DNA from: an uncultured Bacilli bacterium
GTDB taxonomy: Bacteria > Bacillota_I > Bacilli_A > RF39 > UBA660
Assembly: GCA_934101645.1 (NCBI GenBank)
Contig: CAKORX010000003.1
Location: 1-64,000, forward strand
Direction of reading: 5' to 3'
DNA: 64,000 nucleotides
The notes under the pieces were generated by a model that was given only the letters and a program-made list of their open reading frames with translations, searched no databases and had not been told where the DNA came from. A program made the position numbers and the translations under genes. This document shows positions 52,696 through 62,241 of this stretch, in pieces (position 1 is the stretch's first letter; the number at the start of each line of letters is the position of its first letter).

Positions 52696-53662
52696 TATTA
52701 AATTTAATAATGTTTATATTAAAGATTATTTTACTTTAGTAGGTCCCAAAGAAAAAGATAGTAAGATAACAAATTATGATTTAGGTTTTAAAGATAGTTA
52801 TTTTGGTGAAAAAACCTTTGAACTTGCGGAAATTAAAATGCAAAAAGTAGTTATTCAAAATCTACTTAATAAAAATAATTTAAGTGAAAATAGTATAAAT
52901 TATGTAGTAGGTGGAGATTTAATTAATCAGATTGCTATAACAAGTTATACTATGATGGATTATTTAATTCCTTTTGTGGGAGTTTATGCAGCTTGTGCTA
53001 CTTTTCCATTATCAGTAATATTAGGAGCAAATCTAATAGAGAGTAAAAATGCTAAAAATATTATCACTCTTACTTCCTCGCACAATTTAACTGCCGAAAG
53101 ACAATATCGATATCCTGTTGAATATGGTTCGCCGAAACCTAAAACATCAACATGTACTTTAACTTCGAGTGTTGGTGCGCTTCTATCTAACGATAAAACA
53201 AATATCAAAATTTCTGGTGGACTAATCGGCAAAGTTATAAACTTAGGAATCAATGATGTAAATCATATGGGAGCTATAATGGCTCCAGCCTGTGCTGATA
53301 CAATACATACATTTTTAGAAAATAGTAAAGAAAATGTGAAAGATTATGACTTAATTTTAACAGGAGATTTAGGAAGTGTAGGTTTAGAAATTTTAAAGGA
53401 ATATTATGAAAGGGTTTATGGTAGTCGTTTAACAAAAATAATGGATGCTGGTAGTGAGATATTTTTAGCAAGTGATATGTTTTCAGGTGGTTCTGGACCT
53501 TGCTGTTTACCTCTTATATTTTTTACTAAAATACTTAAGAATAAACGTTATAAAAAAATTCTTCTTGTAGGAAGTGGTTCTTTGCATACAACAGTTTTAG
53601 TAAATCAACATCAAACAGTTCCTGCAATAAGCCATTTAGTTAAAATTGAGGTGATATCATGA
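52688..53662 (+). CDS. spoVAD: Stage V sporulation protein AD
   Basis: 324 residues, thiolase-like fold that binds dipicolinate. Conserved stretches: YVVGGDLINQI, GVYAACATFPLSVILGANLI, and TGDLGSVGLEIL. The catalytic Cys region of true thiolases is replaced, as in the family. Part of the spoVAC-AD-AE channel complex. Overlaps spoVAE by 4 bp. Confidence 0.95.
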   Translation: MGNIKFNNVYIKDYFTLVGPKEKDSKITNYDLGFKDSYFGEKTFELAEIKMQKVVIQNLLNKNNLSENSINYVVGGDLINQIAITSYTMMDYLIPFVGVYAACATFPLSVILGANLIESKNAKNIITLTSSHNLTAERQYRYPVEYGSPKPKTSTCTLTSSVGALLSNDKTNIKISGGLIGKVINLGINDVNHMGAIMAPACADTIHTFLENSKENVKDYDLILTGDLGSVGLEILKEYYERVYGSRLTKIMDAGSEIFLASDMFSGGSGPCCLPLIFFTKILKNKRYKKILLVGSGSLHTTVLVNQHQTVPAISHLVKIEVIS

Positions 53663-54009
53663 TTTATTTAAATTCATTTTTATTTGCTGGCTTTATTTGC
53701 ATGTTAGGACAAATAATACTTGATAATTCCAAACTTACTCCGGGACATATAACTTCAATATTTACTGTAGTTGGCGTTCTTCTATCATTTTTTGAAATCT
53801 ATCCATCATTAGTGGAAAAATGCGGAATTGGAGCAACCTCATTAATAATTAATTTTGGAAATATGCTTTTTTTAGGGGGAATGGAAGGTTTCGAAGAAAG
53901 TGGGCTAATCGGAATTTTTTCGGGACTTCTTTGTAAAAGTTCATTAGCAATAACTGGAGCAATAGTATTTGCTTTTATAATTACAATATTTTGTAAACCA
54001 AAAAATTAA
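53659..54009 (+). CDS. spoVAE: Stage V sporulation protein AE (AEb type)
   Basis: 116 residues, three to four transmembrane helices, with LFAGFICMLGQIILDNSKLTPGHITSIFTVVG and the GIGATSLIINFGNMLFLGG block. Completes the minimal spoVAC-AD-AE set typical of non-Bacillus spore formers; spoVAA, spoVAB and spoVAF are absent here. Ends in a strong terminator. Confidence 0.93.
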   Translation: MIYLNSFLFAGFICMLGQIILDNSKLTPGHITSIFTVVGVLLSFFEIYPSLVEKCGIGATSLIINFGNMLFLGGMEGFEESGLIGIFSGLLCKSSLAITGAIVFAFIITIFCKPKN

Positions 54010-54062
54010 CATAAAAAAAGGAAAATATTCATTTAGTACTAGGAATATTTTCTTTTTTATGT
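54010..54062 (+). terminator. Long terminator hairpin of the spoVA operon
   Basis: A nearly 20-bp hairpin (CATAAAAAAAGGAAAATATT paired with the mirror segment at 54043-54062). It could serve either strand. Confidence 0.75.
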
Positions 54063-54088
54063 CATAATTATAATAGAGGTATGATAAT

Positions 54089-55078
54089 ATGGAAGAAAAT
54101 AACGATTTTAAAATTGAGTTACCAAAAGTAAATGAAGAAAATAATAATGCATCTGTATCAGAACCAGTTGTGCAAATGCCTACTATAGAACCTTCTGTAC
54201 AGCCGGCAATATCTAATGAGCCTACAAGTGAAGTAACTATGGAGCCAGTAGTTGAAACTCCAGTTGTTACAAGTCCAGAGGTTTCAATGGAAAGTACTCC
54301 AGAAACTTATAGTGAACCAGTATCACCGGTTACTATGATGCCAGAAGTTGAAGTTCCAACTGAAGTGCAAACTCCAGTAGTAGAACAAACTCCAACATCT
54401 GTAGAACCTGCGGTACAAATGCCTAGTGTGGAACCAGCTGTGGAGCCAGTAGTTGAAACTCCAGTTGTTACAAGTCCAGAGATTTCAATGGAAAGCACTC
54501 CAGAAACTTATAGTGAACCAGTATCACCGGTTACTATGATGCCAGAAGTTGAAGTTCCATCAGAAGTGCAAACTCCTGTAGTAGAACAAACTCCAACATC
54601 TGTAGAACCAACTATAGATGTAGCTCCTGCAACTTCAGAAATTTCTATGCCTGAAGTTGAAACTCCAGTAAATAGTGAAGTTACTTCAGCACCAGTAGAA
54701 CCAGCGCAAACACAAGTAAGTGCACCTGAACAAACTACTTATGAAGCTGTTCAAACTCCAAATGTGGACGTAGCACAAGAACAACCTTCTGAAATGCAGT
54801 CATCTGTTTCAGAACCTGCTACTGAAGTACCTGAAACTCCAGTTTCAACAATTGCGGAAACACCTGCACAACCTGAACTAGCACAAAATGTTAATTTTAA
54901 TCAAACTGCTCCTGTGATGGAAAGTGCTCCTGTTATGGAAGGACAAACAGAAAATAATAATAAAACTGAGTTACCAAAAGTTAGTAAGCCAGTTAAAATT
55001 ATTTGTACTGTCGCAGTAATTGTTGTAGCGTTATTGATTATTTACTTTCTTGTAAGAAACTTTTTCTTAGTTAAATAA
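54089..55078 (+). CDS. Pro/Val/Glu-rich repeat protein with C-terminal anchor
   Basis: 329 residues. Low-complexity acidic region made of VEPVVETPVV-, MPEVEVP- and VEQTPTSVEP-type repeats (about 20-280), then one transmembrane helix (VKIICTVAVIVVALLIIYFLV, about 300-322) and a short basic tail. No N-terminal signal peptide, so it probably has a cytoplasmic repeat region with a C-terminal tail anchor, or is inserted with the repeats outside. Contains two near-identical 67-residue units. Function unknown. Confidence 0.75.
   Translation: MEENNDFKIELPKVNEENNNASVSEPVVQMPTIEPSVQPAISNEPTSEVTMEPVVETPVVTSPEVSMESTPETYSEPVSPVTMMPEVEVPTEVQTPVVEQTPTSVEPAVQMPSVEPAVEPVVETPVVTSPEISMESTPETYSEPVSPVTMMPEVEVPSEVQTPVVEQTPTSVEPTIDVAPATSEISMPEVETPVNSEVTSAPVEPAQTQVSAPEQTTYEAVQTPNVDVAQEQPSEMQSSVSEPATEVPETPVSTIAETPAQPELAQNVNFNQTAPVMESAPVMEGQTENNNKTELPKVSKPVKIICTVAVIVVALLIIYFLVRNFFLVK
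54242..54612 (+). repeat. 201-bp tandem repeat inside the 54089 gene
   Basis: A unit of 201 bp (67 codons) starting GAGCCAGTAGTTGAAACTCC at 54242 repeats at 54443 with only a few substitutions, including synonymous ones. The second copy loses similarity after about 170 bp. The length is a multiple of three, so copy number changes keep the frame. Confidence 0.9.
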
Positions 55079-55385
55079 CTTTTATAATTTGATTAAATAA
55101 AATAGTTTTATTTTCAAAATAGATTTTACGATAAGTAGGGTCTATTTTTTTTATGTATCCATTTATATTTTCAATATTTCCATTTTTATAATAAAAAACC
55201 TTTATTTTTACATTACTATAAAAAGCTAATATTAAAGTTTTTTCAATATTAATAACTTGTTCTTCAGAAAGGATAGGCATTTTAATTTTACTTTTTTCTT
55301 TTAAAATACTATTTACAACTTCTTTGCTAGAAATAACTGAGTTAAATGGCATCCATTTAATAATACCACGTTCAATATTATGCAT
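55071..55385 (-). CDS. YolD-like protein
   Basis: About 104 residues. YolD-like domain with the RGIIKWMPFNSVIS opening, KIMPIL-like linker region and a beta-rich C-terminal part (IKVFYYKNGNIENINGYIKKIDPTYRKIYFEN). YolD proteins accompany UmuC-like polymerases in Firmicutes and are thought to be their partners, UmuD-like. ATG at 55385 with GGTGGT; overlaps the polymerase stop by 8 bp. Confidence 0.85.
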   Translation of the reverse strand: MHNIERGIIKWMPFNSVISSKEVVNSILKEKSKIKMPILSEEQVINIEKTLILAFYSNVKIKVFYYKNGNIENINGYIKKIDPTYRKIYFENKTILFNQIIKVI

Positions 55386-56640
55386 TATGACCACCAACTT
55401 TTTTATTACGCTCTTTAATTGTTGAGTCACTTAATAAACTTGAAGCTTTTAAAACACTATTTTTTCCAAATTTTTTCTTAATTTCATCAATTACTTCATT
55501 AATATTATCCTCTTTTTTTATATCATCATAATTTTCAAATAAATTTAATTGAGTACCACTTTTAGAAATTAAAGAACCAGCACAAACAGTTACTTTTCTA
55601 ATAGGAAGTTTTTCGTAATATCTATCAAAAATAATATTAGCATATTTAATAAAATCACTTGCTTTATCAGTCGGGCAATCAAGTTTAATATTATGATAAA
55701 AACCTCCGGGTGTATTTTTAGAATAACTTATTCCTAAACCAAAAACTTTACATTCTTTATTATTTTTTCTTAATCTTTCAGTTAAGTTATCAATCATTTC
55801 ATTTATTATTATAAAAATATTATTTTCATTATAGTCCTTAAATAAAACTTGTGAGTTAGAGTAGGACTTATCTTTAGAAATTTTATTAAATTCAGATATT
55901 TCACTATTATCAATACCATTTGCATGATTCCAAAGCTCAAGTCCAATAATTCCAAATTTATCCTTTAAAATACCTGGTTTCATTTTTGCTAAATCGCCAA
56001 TAGAAAAAATGCCCATAGAATTTAAATTTCTTTCCATATTTTTGCCAATGCCCCACATATCACTTAAAGGTTTAATATTCCACAGTTTTGTAGGTACATC
56101 TTCATATCCCCATTTACTAATGCAATCTTTGTTGTGTTTTGCTTCAATATCCATGGAAACTTTTGCTAAAAGCATATTTGGACCAATTCCGCATGTTGCC
56201 GTCAAACCAGTTACGTTTTTTACTTTATCTAAAATTTCTAATGCAAGTTCATAATCAGTTTTTTTATATAATTTTAAGTAATGAGTGACGTCTAAAAAAC
56301 ATTCATCAATTGAATAAATATGTAAATCTTCTTTAGCAACATAATCTAAATAAACACTAACAACTTCTTTACTTTTAGCAATGTAATAATTCATATGAGG
56401 CATAATTATATCATATTTAATCTTTTTATCTATTTCAAATATTCTTCCTCGAGAGGGAACTCCTAAAGTTTTTAGATATGGTGTAACAGCTAAAGTGATA
56501 GCTCCATCACCTTGATTAGGATTTGCTACAACCAAAGGATATGAAAATGGATCTTTATTAAGTCTTATGCACTCACATGAAGCAAAAAAACTTTTTAAGT
56601 CGATACAAAGAATATGTCTTTCTTTAAATAACTCTTTCAT
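55378..56640 (-). CDS. Y-family DNA polymerase (UmuC/YqjW-like)
   Basis: 420 residues. Catalytic blocks LCIDLKSFFASCECI and YSIDECFLDVTHYLK give the metal-binding acids of Y-family polymerases; a C-terminal little-finger domain follows. Translesion synthesis past damaged bases. AAGGAGG fixes the start at 56640, ten codons inside the longest frame. Paired with YolD in one operon, the standard UmuC-YolD arrangement. No LexA box is obvious in the AT-rich upstream region. Confidence 0.92.
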   Translation of the reverse strand: MKELFKERHILCIDLKSFFASCECIRLNKDPFSYPLVVANPNQGDGAITLAVTPYLKTLGVPSRGRIFEIDKKIKYDIIMPHMNYYIAKSKEVVSVYLDYVAKEDLHIYSIDECFLDVTHYLKLYKKTDYELALEILDKVKNVTGLTATCGIGPNMLLAKVSMDIEAKHNKDCISKWGYEDVPTKLWNIKPLSDMWGIGKNMERNLNSMGIFSIGDLAKMKPGILKDKFGIIGLELWNHANGIDNSEISEFNKISKDKSYSNSQVLFKDYNENNIFIIINEMIDNLTERLRKNNKECKVFGLGISYSKNTPGGFYHNIKLDCPTDKASDFIKYANIIFDRYYEKLPIRKVTVCAGSLISKSGTQLNLFENYDDIKKEDNINEVIDEIKKKFGKNSVLKASSLLSDSTIKERNKKVGGHNA

Positions 56641-56800
56641 AATCCTCCTTGCAAACAAATGTTTCAATTACATTATATCTAAAATATAAAAAAATTCAAC
56701 TGGTAAATATATGAAATTTTTTCTTGTAAAAATTATAATTGAATGTTAAAATAAGTTTGTAAATCGATTATGAAAGATTAGTAATAAATATGTTATTTTT

Positions 56801-56961
56801 AAGAGAGTTAGTGCTTGGTGGAAACTAATAAATAAATATTTATGAATCTACTTTCTAGAAAGTCTAATCAACTTCGGGTAATTTCCGTTAAAGAATAATT
56901 AAGTAATATAAAGGATGGCACCGCAGAATTGCTCCTTAAGGAGTGATTTGGTGTTTTTTTA
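56801..56961 (+). promoter_or_regulatory. Seryl T-box leader
   Basis: A canonical T-box. Stem I with AAGAGAGTTAGTGCTTGGTG and the specifier GAA-TCT-A at 56847-56849 (serine codon UCU); T-box GATGGCACCGCAG (56914-56926) whose TGGC bulge pairs with the GCCA end of tRNA-Ser; terminator from CACC to GGTG (56919-56952) plus eight T residues. Controls serS by tRNA-Ser charging. The rest of the interval 56641-56800 is plain AT-rich sequence where I see no gene. Confidence 0.92.
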
Positions 56962-56980
56962 TTGAAAGGAAGGATATAAA

Positions 56981-58270
56981 ATGATAGATATTAATTTAAT
57001 AAGAGAAAACAAGGAATTAGTAAAGGAAAATATTAAGAAAAAATTTCAAGATGAAAAGCTTGCTTTAGTTGATGAAATCGAAGAAAAAGATAAAAAGTTT
57101 AGAGAAACTAAAACTAAAGCAGATGAACTAAGATGTGAAAAAAATAATATTAGTGCAAAAATTGGTGAATATGTAAGAAATAAAGAATTTGATAAAGTAG
57201 AGGAAGCTAAAAAAAGAGTAAATGAAATTAATACTGAAATAGCCAATCTTACAAATGAAGAAGAAAGATTACAAAGTTATATTAGAGATAAAATGCTTTT
57301 AATACCAAATATTATTGATCCTAGTGTACCAATAGGAAAAGACGATAGTGCAAATGTAGAAAATGAGCGTTTCGGTGAACCTAAAGTTCCAAACTATGAA
57401 ATACCATATCATGCTGATATTATGGAAAGACTTAATGGACTTGATAAGGAAAGTGCAGGAAGAACGTCTGGAGAAGGATTTTATTATTTAACCGGTGATA
57501 TAGCAAGAATCCATAGTGCAATGCTTTCTTATGCAAGAGATTTTATGATAGATAGGGGCTTTACTTATTGCATTCCACCATTTATGATTCATTCATCAGT
57601 AGTTGAAGGAGTAATGTCTTTCCCAGAAATGGAAGCAATGATGTATAAAATTGAAGGTGAAGATTTATATTTAATAGGAACAAGTGAGCATTCAATGATA
57701 GGAAGATTTTTAGGTCAAATTGTTGATGAAAAATCACTTCCTATAGCACTTACTTCATACTCTCCATGTTTTAGAAAAGAAGGCGGTGCTCATGGCCTTG
57801 AAGAAAAGGGCGTTTATAGAGTTCATCAATTTGAAAAACAAGAAATGATAGTTTTATGTAAGCCTGAAGATGCTTTTAATTGGTATGACAAAATGTGGAA
57901 AGCAACAGTTGAATTATTTAGAAGTTTAGATATACCAGTAAGAACTCTTGAATGCTGTAGCGGCGATCTAGCAGATCTTAAAGTTAAATCATGTGATGTA
58001 GAAGCATGGAGCCCAAGACAACAAAAATATTTTGAAGTAGGAAGTTGTTCTAATTTATCTGACGCTCAAGCACGTAGATTACAAATAAGAACTAAAGGTG
58101 AAAATGGAACATATTATGTTCATACATTAAATAATACAGTACTTGCTTCTCCAAGAGCGTTAATTGCTTTTGTAGAAAATAATTATAATGAAGATGGAAG
58201 TATTAATATTCCAGTAGCATTAAGACCATATATTGGTGGTTTAGAAGTTATTAAACCAAATAAAAAATAA
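56981..58270 (+). CDS. serS: Seryl-tRNA synthetase
   Basis: 429 residues. N-terminal coiled-coil arm (about 25-105) that grips the long variable arm of tRNA-Ser. Motif 2 SPCFRKEGGAHGLEEKGVYRVHQFEKQEM and motif 3 LNNTVLASPRALIAFVENN of class II synthetases. AAAGGA RBS. Regulated by the T-box. Ends in a perfect terminator. Confidence 0.97.
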   Translation: MIDINLIRENKELVKENIKKKFQDEKLALVDEIEEKDKKFRETKTKADELRCEKNNISAKIGEYVRNKEFDKVEEAKKRVNEINTEIANLTNEEERLQSYIRDKMLLIPNIIDPSVPIGKDDSANVENERFGEPKVPNYEIPYHADIMERLNGLDKESAGRTSGEGFYYLTGDIARIHSAMLSYARDFMIDRGFTYCIPPFMIHSSVVEGVMSFPEMEAMMYKIEGEDLYLIGTSEHSMIGRFLGQIVDEKSLPIALTSYSPCFRKEGGAHGLEEKGVYRVHQFEKQEMIVLCKPEDAFNWYDKMWKATVELFRSLDIPVRTLECCSGDLADLKVKSCDVEAWSPRQQKYFEVGSCSNLSDAQARRLQIRTKGENGTYYVHTLNNTVLASPRALIAFVENNYNEDGSINIPVALRPYIGGLEVIKPNKK

Positions 58271-58278
58271 TTAATTTT

Positions 58279-58306
58279 GAGTATGAATTACATACTCTTT
58301 TTTTTG
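58279..58306 (+). terminator. serS terminator
   Basis: Perfect GAGTATG/CATACTC stem with a 5-nt loop and eight T residues. Confidence 0.9.
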
Positions 58307-58874
58307 CTTAAAATTAAGATGTAAAGAACTGTTATGAGTGATTATTATTTATGAGATAGAAATTTATCATATAAAGCATATCTTTATTTAATGACCGGGA
58401 CTATTTTATGGATAGACTTTGTGCAATTAATAAAGAAAGTAGGAATGGTATAAGCTCAATAATAAAAGAATAACCACGTTTCTTGGAAAAAATAGAAACG
58501 AGGTTCATATCAAATTTCTTTATTTTTTTCAGCAATGCCACTTTATGTTTAATTTTTTTAAAGAGGACAAACTAGAATTGCTCATGTGATATTGAAAATT
58601 ATAACGGAAATATATCTGTGGATACCTTTGAAAATATTGGTAGATGTTTAAAAGTAGAATATAATAATGAATATGTTTCTTTTAACAGTGTTATTTATAC
58701 TTTAAAAGAAAATAATATTGTATTTATTAATAGTACAAGTGATGATGTTATTTATTTTAATAGAATAAGGTAATTAAATAGATAAACAACGTATAAAAAC
58801 AAATAAATTTTATACATTCTTTTGACGTATAAATAAATCTATGATAGCATATTTATATAGTCACAGGTGAAGTT
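58307..58874. other. Intergenic interval with gene debris and a hairpin
   Basis: No intact gene in about 570 bp. A 21-codon frame (58408-58473) lacks a ribosome-binding site. A strong hairpin follows at 58472-58505 (AACC.CGTTTCT/AGAAACG.GGTT). An open frame 58576-58773 (in-frame GTG at 58618) has gene-like codon use (Asn, Ile and Glu rich) but is closed upstream by TAG and lacks a good start, so it looks like the 3' end of a lost gene. The promoter of the next gene is probably TTGACG/TAGCAT near 58830-58860. Confidence 0.5.
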
Positions 58875-61800
58875 ATGGGTATATTAGATATTTTAAAAGA
58901 TAATTTGGTTATATCAAGGATAAGTAGAAAATCAAATTTAGAAATAGAGCAATTAGTTAATTTAACTGATAATCAACTAAAAAAATTAATGAGCAATAAA
59001 GAGATTTATTTGATTGATTTAGGAAAAATATCTTCATATGATTTGCTAAAAAAACTTATTGAACTTTATAAATTTTCAAAGGATGATTATAAAAGTGTCA
59101 GTTTACTTTTAAGTATGGCTGATGAAAAAATGTATAAAATTTTAGAAACAAGCAATGTTTCAAATATTAAAAATAACTTGTGCGAAGAAAGCATTAAAAA
59201 ATTTATATCAGAGCCTTCATATACAATAGATATTAATTTATTTTCTGAAGAATTTATAAAGGAACACGATGATATTTTTCTAGTTAATACGCTTCCGGAA
59301 GATATCAGAAAAAAATATTATGAAAAGAAGATTACTGAAAAAGATTTGTTAGATAATATTGAAGTATTGTGTAAGGTAAAATATCAAAATATAATTTTAG
59401 ATAACGTAAATTATAAAGATGATAATTCTAAAAATTTTATTTTAAAACTAGGATTAGATGGTTTAGAAAAAATTACTAGCAATTTAGGAGCAAATTTTTA
59501 TCGTATTTATAACGATCAAAACAAAATGGAAGAAATGTGTAAATTCCTAGAGCAAAAAAATCCGAATGATTATTATATAGGTGTTGTAAATTATTTATAT
59601 ACTGATGAAGAGTTTTTAAGTGCTTTAGGTATTCAGCAATTTAATAATGAACTGAATTTTTATGGTCAATATTATCTTGAAAAAATAAATAAAAATAATA
59701 TTAATAAAATAGATTTAACAAATTATTTTAATAAAGTTTTTTCTGATTATCAAAGAGAAAGTAGTTTTTATAATTTTATGAAAAATATGATAACTATTTT
59801 ATCAAGAAATGAAACTATAAATAGTACTGAAGAATTATTTGAAAAAGTGGCAGTAGCTACAGCTAAAGAAAAAGGAGATAATTCACAAGAATTTACTAGT
59901 GAATTCATAAAAACTCATCAGCAATATTTTTTGCCAAATGATGCTCCAGATACACTTAAAGAAAAATTTTATAATAAATCTCTAACATATAAAGATGTAT
60001 TAGATAATCTTGCATATTTTTCTAATACGAATATATCATTAGCTTTTTTTGATGAAACAGATAATCGATGTGGTTTATTTGATAATAATCTTTTTCTAAA
60101 GATGCTTCAGATTTGTGATGGTAATTTGAAAAACTTAAATTGCACTTTCTTTGAAAATATTTTATCTCGACCAGATTCCAAAATTAATTTTATATCATCT
60201 TATGATGAATTTTTATCAATATTTGAAAAGTATTATATGAGTAATGGTATACCAATCAAAGATTTTGAGATTTTAAAAAAGATTGGTTTTAATAAAAGTT
60301 ATTTAAACGAAATCGAAGAAAATATTAAAAATTATAATCTACAAAAAGATAACATCAAGTGTGATCTTCGTCTTTTTACTAATAATATTATGAAAAAATT
60401 TGATATTAATATTATAAAAGCACTTATGACTTATTACCATAGTGGAGCTGTTTCTTTATTAATAAATTATAGCAATGATGATGTAATTGTAAATAAAATT
60501 AATACTTTGCTAGCACTATTAAGTAAAAGCGATAATAATTTTATTAATGGTAAAAATATAAATTATATTATTCTTTCATTTGACAAATGTAGAAGTCTTT
60601 TTGATAGTATTATAAAAAATAATACTGTTTTAAATGAAGTACAAATAAAAAACTTAAATGATATTTTAGCTAATAGAAATAAATATAATATAGAAAATAT
60701 TGAGCAGTTAACAAATTACAGTACATATAAGAAAAAAATATTAAATGAAAAACTTGAAAGTAGTAATTTGACCGATGTACAATCTGCGATTACTGAATGT
60801 TTGTTTTCAATCGACAGAGAATCAATTATTGATTTAAATTCTGTTTATGGTATTTTTAAAGATAAAATGTATCTAAAAAAAATACAGCCATATTTACCTG
60901 TTGATATTGCTGCTGCATTAGAAATAATAAAAGAGGTTTATAATAACTCTGATATTAATAATTTAAAAGCAATATTTGATAATTGTATGGAGTTAGGAAA
61001 TGTTGGTATTAATGCTGTACAAATTAAAACAGCTCTTCGAAATGCATATGAAAAACTTTATATTAGTGAATTATTTAAAGGTGAAGGAAATAGGGAATAC
61101 TATATAAATGGGGTTAATAGTGATATATGTACTCATAATGTAAATGGTGAAAAAATTTCATCAGAAAATACTATTAAAGTAGTTGAACTTAATGACAAGC
61201 CATTTAAATTAATAGTACATCATATATTTGTTGGTTCACCAGATCCTTTGTTTAAAGATATTCCTAGTAGAATAATTAAAAATCCTGAAATTTGGAATAC
61301 TAAAGAGGGAGCAACTACATTATCTACTACCATAATTTCAAATTCTTGTATTAAAACATTTGGTGTAAATCAACCAGGGTCCCATATATATTATGGATTT
61401 AATGAATTACCATTTGATGTTTTAAGAGGTACTTTTCCAGCAGATGCGGGTACTTTACATGGAGGAGGCCAACTTGAGGCATTAAGTGGTGCCTACCAAA
61501 TAAATACACTAGATTATTTAATTAATGTTACAACTGCTCATTCACCTTATAATGAAATTGTATTAATGCGAAGAAGTCCTATTAAAAATAAATTTGATGG
61601 TAGAATTCAACCTAATTGTATTGTTACTTTTGATGATAACATTGATGAATATACAAAATTAGCGGCTCAATATTTTAATGTTCCAATTTATAAAATTAAT
61701 TATAATAAGTATTGGGAAATTAATAGGCAAAACATTGATAAATATTTAAATGGAAAAATAGAAAAATTTGATAATGATGATATAGAAATGATTTTTTCTA

Positions 61801-62033
61801 CTGATTTTGGAAGTTTAAATAGAAATGTAAACAAAGTAGAAATGTGTATTCAACTATTAAAAAAAGCACTAAATGAAAATCTAATAAATAATGAACAATA
61901 TTATGATAGGGTGCAACATATTTTAGATTATGTTGAGGAGAATGGTATAATAATACAACCAGATGATTTAATCAAACTTAATAGCATTTTAAGTAATAGA
62001 ATTGAGGTGAATGAAAATGAACTTACAAAATGA
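58875..62033 (+). CDS. 1052-aa uncharacterised protein with ART-like C-terminal region
   Basis: A very large soluble, mostly helical protein with no signal peptide or membrane segment. Two related units are visible: residues 123-176 (FSEEFIKEHDDIFLVNTLPEDIRKKYY) and 340-393 (FTSEFIKTHQQYFLPNDAPDTLKEKFY), which share the F..EFIK.H...FL....P...+.K+Y pattern. The C-terminal part (about 745-930) differs: IVHHIF (His782/783), TTLSTTIISNS (814-824), YNEIVLMRR (Glu894) and DGRIQPNCIVTFDD (908 on). This order resembles the beta-strand motifs of ADP-ribosyltransferases, but that is inference. AGGTGAAG RBS. The stop overlaps a 56-aa gene by 17 bp. Confidence 0.75.
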   Translation: MGILDILKDNLVISRISRKSNLEIEQLVNLTDNQLKKLMSNKEIYLIDLGKISSYDLLKKLIELYKFSKDDYKSVSLLLSMADEKMYKILETSNVSNIKNNLCEESIKKFISEPSYTIDINLFSEEFIKEHDDIFLVNTLPEDIRKKYYEKKITEKDLLDNIEVLCKVKYQNIILDNVNYKDDNSKNFILKLGLDGLEKITSNLGANFYRIYNDQNKMEEMCKFLEQKNPNDYYIGVVNYLYTDEEFLSALGIQQFNNELNFYGQYYLEKINKNNINKIDLTNYFNKVFSDYQRESSFYNFMKNMITILSRNETINSTEELFEKVAVATAKEKGDNSQEFTSEFIKTHQQYFLPNDAPDTLKEKFYNKSLTYKDVLDNLAYFSNTNISLAFFDETDNRCGLFDNNLFLKMLQICDGNLKNLNCTFFENILSRPDSKINFISSYDEFLSIFEKYYMSNGIPIKDFEILKKIGFNKSYLNEIEENIKNYNLQKDNIKCDLRLFTNNIMKKFDINIIKALMTYYHSGAVSLLINYSNDDVIVNKINTLLALLSKSDNNFINGKNINYIILSFDKCRSLFDSIIKNNTVLNEVQIKNLNDILANRNKYNIENIEQLTNYSTYKKKILNEKLESSNLTDVQSAITECLFSIDRESIIDLNSVYGIFKDKMYLKKIQPYLPVDIAAALEIIKEVYNNSDINNLKAIFDNCMELGNVGINAVQIKTALRNAYEKLYISELFKGEGNREYYINGVNSDICTHNVNGEKISSENTIKVVELNDKPFKLIVHHIFVGSPDPLFKDIPSRIIKNPEIWNTKEGATTLSTTIISNSCIKTFGVNQPGSHIYYGFNELPFDVLRGTFPADAGTLHGGGQLEALSGAYQINTLDYLINVTTAHSPYNEIVLMRRSPIKNKFDGRIQPNCIVTFDDNIDEYTKLAAQYFNVPIYKINYNKYWEINRQNIDKYLNGKIEKFDNDDIEMIFSTDFGSLNRNVNKVEMCIQLLKKALNENLINNEQYYDRVQHILDYVEENGIIIQPDDLIKLNSILSNRIEVNENELTK

Positions 62034-62187
62034 TGAACTAACAAAAGATGAAAAACTTGTTTATCTATTAAATAAAATCGAAGAAGATAGCAATTGTAAT
62101 CCTCATAAAGAAGTAATAAATGATTTAAAAATGAAACTAATATTAAAGATGAATACTGATATAGAATCTTTAGATGATAAAAATTAA
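62017..62187 (+). CDS. Small partner protein of the 1052-aa gene
   Basis: 56 residues, acidic, without cysteines (apart from one in SNCNPH) or membrane segments. It starts inside the end of the large gene behind GAGGTGA, so it is translationally coupled and probably functionally linked. Helical prediction by eye: LTKDEKLVYLLNKIEEDSN and VINDLKMKLILKM. It could be an immunity or accessory factor, which is inference from position only. Confidence 0.65.
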   Translation: MNLQNDELTKDEKLVYLLNKIEEDSNCNPHKEVINDLKMKLILKMNTDIESLDDKN

Positions 62188-62241
62188 TTCATAATAAATG
62201 ATTTAAATAGGGTTGATGTTTATTTAACACTTTACACCAAT

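Noticed and set aside
58408..58473. 21-codon frame in the decayed interval
   Set aside because: No ribosome-binding site and no recognisable peptide; mentioned only as part of the interval.
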